A DNA stretch of 64,000 bases. It comes from Conchocele bisecta. Lineage: Eukaryota; Mollusca; Bivalvia; Lucinida; Thyasiridae. The position numbers and the translations under genes were made by a program. This document shows positions 1 to 9,700 of the stretch, piece by piece. The notes beneath the pieces are model-generated. The model was given only the letters and a program-made list of their open reading frames with translations. It ran no database searches and had not been told where the DNA came from. Location of the stretch: positions 70,981,188 through 71,045,187 of the forward strand of contig CM055278.1 in the NCBI GenBank assembly GCA_029237695.1, given 5' to 3'. The first letter of the stretch is position 1, and each line of letters opens with the position of its first letter.

Positions 1-476
1 ATGTATTTATTTGCCTTGAGATGTCTGCTTCCTTGTGTAGCACATGTTTTATATGATTTACAAGTATCGAGTCATGTCCTAGACTGACAACAAATAATGG
101 CCATAGTATCCATTTCTCTAGTCAAATATTGTTATGGGGTTTTCCGAATGTGGCGGGGTGGAATTGTCTCACCGACACTAGTGGAATGTGAGACAGGGAG
201 GTCACAATTCCGTCGTCGTCATTAACAATTTTTTATGTACATCAAAATGTTGAATATCTTGTGATATTTGTATTGGATCTTTGACCATCTTCATTGCTGA
301 CTTCCTCACATGTATATAAATTAGTGGCTACACATTTGGGTTAACTAGACCTTCGTGGGTGAGAAACAAAATGGTGGATTTTACATAGATCTCCAAAATT
401 TGCATGGCACCAGATTTTTTTATTAGAATGAATATGATATCATTATGTAAAATGTATCATGCCATGCTGTTTTCAG
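1..476. other. intron upstream of first visible EFHC2 exon
   Basis: No coding exon was recognised here. The stretch is AT-rich and leads into the acceptor TTTTCAG just before 477. Earlier EFHC2 exons (roughly the first 170-190 residues by family comparison) must lie to the left of the window. Confidence 0.5.
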
Positions 477-700
477 GCACATTAATAAGGCGCCACAGGA
501 TCCCGAAACCCCCTCCTTATGACAATGAATACTACACAGTGGACGACTTCAATGTGGAAACAGAGATCAACATGTACTCAAAGGTCTTCAAGATCACAAG
601 CTGTGACGAGTTCACCAGGAATTTCATGCGAAAACTCGGTGTACGGATGCCCGAAGTTGTCTCCAAGCCTGATGATCCGTATTCCTCATACAGGAAGGCT
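477..700 (+). CDS. EFHC2: EFHC2 exon (end of DM10-1 and linker)
   Basis: The acceptor is TTTTCAG and the donor GCT|GTAAGT. The exon starts with two bases of a split codon and ends in phase 0. It encodes TLIRRHRIPKPPPYDNEYY, then a stretch typical of the family, VFKITSCDEFTRNFMRKLGV, ending DDPYSSYRKA. In human EFHC proteins this corresponds to the last strands of the first DM10 domain and the linker to the second. Confidence 0.93.
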
Positions 701-3700
701 GTAAGTTAGTTTGTTATTGGACCTGGACAAGTGCTTATAAAACTTCCTGAGCACATAATCTGTTCTCATACTGAAAATCAGACTATGTGATTGGTCGAGG
801 CCAATCAAACAGCATGATTTAGTATTGGATTATATGCTCAGAAAGCATGGGTTCTGTTCATTGCTATCATTTAGCTTGATCAACCTCCATATATTATGTC
901 ATTCTAGATGGTAGAAATTTCTTGATTGAGCCTCTACACATTTTCTAGCCTCACCTGATAAATTTGATATCTAAACACATTAGTACTCTGAAAAATAGAA
1001 AAAAGTGAAAATTGGTTTAACGTCACAGTAACAGCTAATGTCGTATAGAGACGGGACCACAGTTTAATGCAGGTGCGAATCCAGGCTTTAATCTCATAAT
1101 TCTGTCATTTTGACGAAGAATCGGTTACCGTAAATGAAAATAAACACTAGAGCATGTGAGTGTAAGAAATAAACAGTACTCGATTCTTGTCACAAAGAAT
1201 CAGGTACCGTTTATATTCTAGATGGATGAGAGCTTGTAATATTTTATACCGCAACCATTGCTCCATGTAGCATAATAAAGGGGGTTGATTAAATCCTGTT
1301 TATATCTGAAGTAGCCCAATATACACGAAGTGCCGTTTTTGCCTTTATTTTTTCACCTTTGAACCCTAATCGTGGCCTCTGATTGGTCAGTCTCAACAGC
1401 AAATTCAAGATGGCGGCAAATTTTAAAATCGAAATCGATGTCGGTTAAGCTGAATTTGGTCCATTTGTACAGTATATGCGACGTAACCAGCGACATGGAT
1501 ATGTCCATTATGGTTGCAATGCTTAATTATTATTATGACAACTGTGTAGTCTAAAACCAGCCACTATTGAATCTCATCGTAAATAAATTGGAGATTTAAT
1601 CAGATACAATACCGCATCTACCTAGCGTGGACGCCGCCATTTTGTTTTGAATGACATCGCTAGATTTGTGGTGTATGGCGAGGGAATGACGTCAAAACAT
1701 GACGTCACGCACGTTCAAACAATTAAGTTTAGTATGCGGTACAAATTAAATACATTATTAGTGCTGTCAAATATAAAATATATTCGTTTCGCCCCAACAA
1801 CTTTATAGGGACTCGCTAAAGCTCGCCCCAATAAAGCTGTCTAAGGCTCAACCGAATATATTTTATATTCGTCAGCACTAACCATGTATTTATTATATAT
1901 TCTAGATGGATGAGAGCTTGTATTATATTCTAGATGGATGAGAGCTTGTATTATATTCTAGATGGATGAGAGCTTGTATTATATTCTAGATGGATGAGAG
2001 CTTGTATTATATTCTAGATGGATGAGAGCATGCAGCCGCTACGACCATATGAGAAACACGACACGCTGAAACAGTTTTTGGACCACGATCGCCACGTGCT
2101 CCGATTCTTCTGCTACTGGGACGACTCGGAGAGTATGTTTGGCGATCCTCGCGAGATGATCCTGCACTACTTCCTCGCCGACGATACGATTGAAATCCGC
2201 GAGGTCATTCCACCAAATTCGGGTGAGTATGCACTATAGATGGAGTCGAAACTTTATATGCTTAACTATTTCATTGTCTGCAATTAATTTTTATTTAGAT
2301 AAATTCGAAATATTTTTTTTTATTTCTTCTTTAGAACAAAATTAAACCTAGACCCTCAAAATTGTATTTCCTGCGTTCTAGAGCCAACATAGTGCCATGG
2401 CACGCTGTAGTGGTGTCTACGGTCGTGTAAATATTTTCGTTCTGTGCGATGAGAATTATATGTCGCGACCATACTTTCATTGAGAAGTAATAAAAATAAA
2501 ATATTTAATAAATTTCATGTATGCTGATTGAACGGGTTACCGGTAATGAAATTATTTGAAACTTGTATTTCAATAATCGTAAATAATTAACTTAACATTA
2601 ATAATTTTATTTTCTCCGTTGCAGGAAGAGATGCCGCTCCCATGTTTTTGCGACGAGGGAGACTCCCGAAGAACGTTGAAGCCCTGAAACAGCCAGGGAA
2701 AACTACGGACAGGACCGTACTGAATGTGTTTGGGCCGACTGGCCATGGTGGAAGATATATTCTGGATAGTCTCAAGGTATCTATAATTACCTACCATCAT
2801 GCTCCAGATAAGCTGCATATTTGCTTACATACCCAATTGAAATTGCCAAAAACCCAATTGAAATCAGAAGCGAGTATCAAAAAGCAATACAAATTTTGTG
2901 GTACCTTTATCATGCTGAATAAAACAATAAAGAGACCACAAATATAGCATATTTTTCTCATTTTCCATGAAAAAACATCTTGGTATTTCATTAGAATTGT
3001 CTCCAAGGAGACAATTATAATGAAATGCCAAGACATGTTTTTATTTTGAAGCAAACTACTCAATAATTGCTGTCTGTTGTTGTGTAAACAGTAGTGTGAT
3101 TTTAGACAGGACCATATTTAATGTGTTTGGTGGTGGAATATTATATTCTCAATATAGTCTCGATATAGTCTCAAGAGTCGAGATGTCTATTATTTCTCAA
3201 TTTTTATTTGAAAACTATACCCATAATTTGCACCTGTCATATCTTGTCTGTCTGCCGCCACACATCGCTTGTCCGGCACATTACATATGCAGTTTTCATC
3301 TGATCCTCTTTATACCTATAGTCTGTTTCACGAAAGCTGCCCAAATTTTACGGCTATATAAGCCATTCAAAAACAAGATTTCTTTTGATAATATTAAATT
3401 AAAGGAAAAATTAAGAATGAGCCTTCTTTTTTTTTCGTGAAATTTGGTCAAATATTGATTTCATTGCGAAAACAAAATTTCCCCATGTTAAATCCCTAAG
3501 ACGGTAGGAAGAGAGTAAGATGTCTATGGGGATTTAACATGGGGACATTTTTTTGAATTTTAGAAATGGACCGATTTTTAAAATTTAACTTGTTTTCTTA
3601 GTTAGATCATATCCAAGCTATCTAGTCAGGTTTCAGAGTCAATTTCCAAAATTTTCGTTTTTTGACTCCTCCCACACTTCCTTACCACTTTTTCCCCCAT

Positions 3701-6700
3701 GTTAAATTCCCATAGACAAATCAATTTTTCGTAATAAAATCAATATTTGACCGAATTTCAGGAAATAAAAAGAAGGCTCATTCTTAAATTTTCCTTTAAT
3801 TTAATATTATCGAAAATAATATTGTTTTTGAATTGTCTATATAGCCGTAAAATTTGGGCAGCTTTCGTGAAACAGACAGTAGTATAATCATCAAGTGTTG
3901 GTGTGGGTAGCGTGAAATATTTCATTATGCTGCTGATCTGATAACATATACCAATTTAGGAAAAGCTATCTCAAGGGTAATACTTATTATCTTTCATCTT
4001 TCAAAATGCTTGAATATTGAGCTTGATTGGCTGAACTCGAGCTGTGCTACAGCTCGGGCTCAGCCAATCAAACTGCTTGATTGTAAGTTGACAATGCCAA
4101 TATATGTTTGAGAAGATTAACGCAGGCGGTTGTGTATCAACTACTGGTATCACTGTCTTACGACAGACACAATCTTCAAGTTGGTTAATGGAATAGTCCA
4201 AAATGAATATGAATGAAACAGTTAATATCATATATTTAATGGGTAGCTGATTACAACGGTTAATATTGTGAATTTCAGACCGGTGCTGAACCAACAGAGT
4301 TTTACACAGACAGCGATCTGACACAGGGGGCCTTTGTCAATGTCTGGGGTAGGAAATACCTTGTTGTCGACTCTGATGACTTCACAAAGGAATACTACCG
4401 AACCAAGTTTGGCGTTGGTAAGTCACGATTTTCGGTTCACTCTGTTATGGAAAGCGAGGCATTTAACTCTGCATGCTAGTGGCGAAAATATCCGACAAAC
4501 GAATTAGAAGTATATGTTTTATTTCTCACTGTAAATATGTCTTGAAATTTCATTAGAATTGAGTCCTCAGGACTCAATTCTAATGAAATTCCAAGACATA
4601 TTAATGATATTTACGGTGAGAAATACAAGAAAATATGATGAATTGTCATCTGCTATTTTTGAACTATTTATAGCCCACAAATTTCCCAGCATGCAAAGAG
4701 TTAATAGACAAGTCATGTGATTTAGTACATAAGAAGTTGTCTGATTAAAGACCATTAAATAAATATACAAACTTTCTGAGACTAGTATCAGTTGTTGATT
4801 GTATGCATGGTGCTCCCCTATACAGGTGCATTTCCATCTGTATGTGACCTTCGTGTTGAATGAAAGTAAAAACCGAATTAATTAACCCTTTCAACCATAA
4901 ATAACTAGAAAGTATTTTGCTGTGTTAATTTTCTGACCTATCCAATCGTCACAAAATGATTTTCAGACTAGTCCATTTGTGAAAAGGAGGTGTTTTTGCT
5001 CTAACAATATGGAAATTACAAAAAGTGCAGGTCCTGAGGAGACGGCTTGTCACGAGCAGGCTCATCTGGATCTATACTGTTTGCCAATACCACTATACAG
5101 ATCTGTAGTGTTGAAAGGTAAACATATCATCAACATATCGGTTTTATGATGTTAGTGAGTGACATCAGTGGCTGAATGGTGAACAGCGTAGGCCCAGATC
5201 GTGCCTGGATCTACACTGTTTGCAAATATCGCTATAGAGGGCTGTAGTTTGAAAGGCTTAATAGCTGTTACTCGCATTTCTGACAATTTACCTTATTTCC
5301 AGAAAACTTCACGCCCATACAATACAAGAAGGACAGCTACACCCCAACGGCTCGTGAATGGCCGCCATACAACGGCTGGGGAAGTGAGGAAGATTCCCTA
5401 TGCTCATGTATGGGGCTACTCTCCAAGCCCCCGAAGCGAGATTTCATCAAATTCATGGAGAAGGACCGACGGGGCCTGGACAGCAACGTGTTGAGGTTCC
5501 TTGCCAAGATGGACACGACAAAGCCGATAGATATGGGGCGACGATTCATCATCTCGTATTTCCTGTCCGACGATACGATGCTCGTCTTTGAGCCGCCAGT
5601 GAGAAACTCGGGTAAGTCTGTTTTACATATCCCAACATGTGGCTGCAGTGCTTACAAAATGTTTAAAATTCTAACTCTTACACTGTTGAATTAAATTTTG
5701 TTGTCTGCTGTTTATTTATTTTCTATTTTTCACATCAAAAACATGCTTTGACAGCATTTTAGAATCATGCTGTCCAAAAAAATTGAGAAAGAAGGCAAAA
5801 TATAAAGCAACAGCAGACGAAAATTGTCGTGCTCAACAGTCTTAAGGGTTAAGCAAGAAAAAAAAAAGTGACTATTACATGCTTTTGACTCTGCAGATGT
5901 ATGTAAATGTGATCAAGAAACATGTGCGTAGCATGAGCAGGGACATATTTAAAATACTGTATTTTAAAATGATCGACAATTGAATAATTTATATATTACA
6001 CACTTTAGTGAAATATCGACTGAAGCGCTTTGATGATGTCTTGGAAGTGATGATTTGTATCCTAACATATGGAAATTGCCTTTTTCGGAAATGATGTTAA
6101 AAATAAGATAAAAGATGTAAATGTTAACTCGTGTGTGGGGGTTGGGGAGGGGCTCTTAGTTAGTTTTATTTCGCCTAGTGAATTATACCTTCAAAAACAT
6201 GTTAATTCACATGTTAATACAGGGCCTCAGTTTCATCCGAAAGACCAGTGAGTAAATGATACTACATCATGTAGTATCATTTACTCACTGGTCTTTCGGA
6301 TGAAACAGAGGCCCTGTATGCCCCTATGTATGACTGTGACTGGCGAAATGGGGTTTATGGGTTTTGTGACCAGTGTAGATCCAGATCAGCCTGTGCATCT
6401 ACACACTATGATCAGGATCTTCACTGTTTTGCCATTCCATCAAAGAAACAGCTGTCATGCTTTTAACAAACAATATCTTTATCAGGCTACAGAAGTGTGC
6501 TATTTGATCAAGATCGAGCTACGTTGGTCAGAAATCCCATAAGCCCCACTTCTTCAGTCACAGCCACTGTGATATGACCTTGACTGTTGCTGTTGCCTTA
6601 AACCTGTTCACTTTTCTTTCTCCCAACACCAGGTATTATCGGCGGGAAATTCCTGGAGCGTGGCCGTGTGAAGAAGCCCGCACAGCAGAACTACAGTACG

Positions 6701-9700
6701 AGCATGTCTGAATACTACCTAGCCCCCGACCTGTTTGTGGGTGCGCTCATGGACGTCAACTGCCACAAGTTCCAGCTCATTGACGCCGATGAATATGCAT
6801 TTAGATACATGGAGAATCACGGCGCTGAGGTATGTTTCCATTGGTGCATTTGATTAATGCTCTACAGTGATTGGTTGATTTCATTGCTGATGAATATGAA
6901 TTTCGATACATGGAGAATCATGGCGCTGAGGTTGAATAATTGTATTGCTGATGAATATGTACAGTAAAACCTCTCTAAACCGGACACACAGGCAGTCCCT
7001 GTATCCTTAAGTGTATGGATTTTGTTGTCATCTGTCTCTGATGATAATGCCTGTTCATGTTCGTAAAGCACACTCGCATGCATTGACATATTCATATGTC
7101 TAATTTACAGTGGAACCTGTCTAAACCGGACACTCTGGGAACCTCCGAGGGTGTCCGGTTTAGAGAGGTTCCACTGTATTTGGGTACCGGTACCTTCAGT
7201 GCTCCAGATAAGCTGCATATTTGCTTAAATACCCAATTAAAATTGCCAAAAACCCAATTGAAATCAGAAGTAGCGAGTATCGTAAAGCAATAACAAATTT
7301 GTGGTACCTTTATCATGCTGCAGAAAACAATAAACAGACCACAAATGTACAATATTTTTCATGAAAACACATCTTGGTATTTCATTAGAATGGGGACAAT
7401 TCTAATGAAATGCCAAGACATGTTTTCATTTCGATGTAAACTATTCAATAATTGCGGTCTGTTGATGTGTAAACAGTAGTGTGGTTTTATTTTACCCAAT
7501 TAAAATTTTGAAGTACCCAATTGCTTCAGAAATGATGGAGTGACAATACTCAATTACGGTACTAATTCCTTATCTGAAGCCCTGTACCTGGATTTAAAAT
7601 CTGGAATGGATGCCACCTACCTCATTCATTCCTCGAGGATATAGTGTGGCCCTTTGAATAACAGTTATGTCACCATGTTCATTAAAAATCCATCATCTTC
7701 CTGCAGAAAGTTTACCGAATCTAGTTGACATTTGTCCCAATTAATTTGTTTTCAGTTCGCGAAGGCAGATACAGGTGCAATCCTGCAGAAACTGCAACAC
7801 ATTGTGGGCACCAAGGGCGAGGACGTGAAATCGTTCTTCCGACGCAACGATGTCACAGGCTCAGGTATTATTAATTGCCAATTATAAAATTAGTAAGATT
7901 AGTACTAATCCTATTGCTTTTAGGGAGTGGTGCTAAGTGACTGGTGTGTGGTGTCACGTGAGGACCTGGCACCAGGTCAGGTTATTATAATTTCAGGGCT
8001 GAATATATATTTTTTCTGTATTAAAACAGGTGAAGTATGGGATTTGATCGTATTAACCTGGCCTAAAATTAACTTAACTGTTGACGAGCCGTTAAAACAC
8101 CATTAAATACATAAATTATTAATTGGTGTTTTATAATTTCGGAATCAATAATAAATGGAATTGACATTTCTATTAATCACAGATTATATTAATGGTGTTT
8201 TATAATTTTTAATTTGATAATTTTAATATATTAATTGACATGATTTGTTCAATCACATATAGATTTACACAATTTCACAATTTTGGAATCGATATTATAA
8301 GCAAACCGCACATTTTTATCAGTCACATATTTACATGCATGGTTATTATTAGTATTCACAATTTTGGAATCAATAATAATCAAACAGACCATTTCAATAA
8401 ACAATACATTTACAGTCTTGGTTTCTATATTATATATAAAAAAAATGGAATATTTTTTTCTGCATTTATTCTCATTTCTCATCAAAAGTGTATGTTGTTA
8501 CCACTCGGTTGAACCGTCTCGCCGAGACGGTTCAAATGAGTGGTAACAACATACACTTTGGGTGGGTAACGGGGGCACCCACGAGATTCGCCGGACCAAT
8601 TTTATGATGCTTCCGGAGCCCCTGAACAGACCACTTCAATGAATAATACATTTATTGTTGTTGTTGTTGTTGTTGTTGTTGATCCTTTTGCTAATCTTCC
8701 GCTAGCAAAAAAAAAAGACAGTCTTGGGTTAAAATTGTTTAATAGTGTTTCACAGTTTTGAAATTGATAATAATCAGACAAGACACTGTGATCCATCAAA
8801 CATTATCCAATTTGGAAGTAATAATAATCTGAGTTAGACAACTCTAACATTTCAATCATAGATCATAATATGTGGCTGTGACCAGTATAGCTCCTGATCG
8901 AATAGCACACTCCTGTTGCCTGATAACGATCTACATGTATATTGCTTGTTTTGAAGCATGACATGCTTTTCATTGGTGCAGGTGTTTCATTGGTGGAATA
9001 GCGAAAATTGCACGTCCTGTTCAGACTGTGCGGATGTCCAGGCTGATCTGGATCTACACTGGTTGTAAAACCCATTTCTCCAATCACAGCCACATATTAT
9101 TAGTTTTTCACAATTTTGGAATTAATAATTGGACAGATCATTTATTAGGTGCAACCCTCATATTCGGTGTAGAGAATGGGAAAAAAAGTAATTTTGATGA
9201 ATTTTTTATTATAATCGAAAATTCATCAAAATGTATTTTTGCTGTTTCCCTAGGTATCATCCAGTATGAACAGATGGGTAACTTGCTCCGAGGAGTCAAC
9301 CCATCGATGACTGACCACGAGATTATGACGCTGGCGCGGATGTACGCGGACAGACCACAGGAAGACGCCATTGATTCACGGAAACTGGTGGCTATCGCTC
9401 AGGAGCAGTTGAGGAAACGGAACTACGAAGGATTCGGCAAATTGCTCGAAGCGTTCCAGCAGGCTGATAAGTCAAAGTAATTATTTGTTTTCTGGATTTG
9501 TTCTTGTGGGAAATTGTTCATTGCGTTGTAGTTTCAATTCCGTGTACATATTGATTTTAAAATAAGACAAAATTAAATAAATTTTAGAATTGAAATGAAT
9601 TTACAACATGTAATAATACAACTGTTTTTTAGGCCACACTTAATTTTATAAAAAAAACATACATTCATTCGTCAATAAGATTTAATCTCTTTTTGCAACC

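Larger units (their letters stand above)
7865..9253. other. EFHC2 intron rich in small repeats
   Basis: About 7905-8110 resembles part of the V-SINE-like element at 22147 (AGTGGTGCTAAGTGACTGGT, CACCAGGTCAGGTTATT, GACGAGCCGTTAAAACACC). About 8136-8420 has repeated 'TTTTATAATTT/CACAATTTTGGAAT' phrases. A palindrome lies at 8487-8562, a TTG microsatellite at about 8655-8683 and an M2 MITE at 8870-9098. No exon was seen. Confidence 0.55.

Noticed and set aside
9028..9253. 5' extension of the open frame before the EFHC2 exon at 9254
   Set aside because: It reads through an M2 MITE and intron. The acceptor CCCTAG at 9253 and the phase of the preceding exon fix the exon start.
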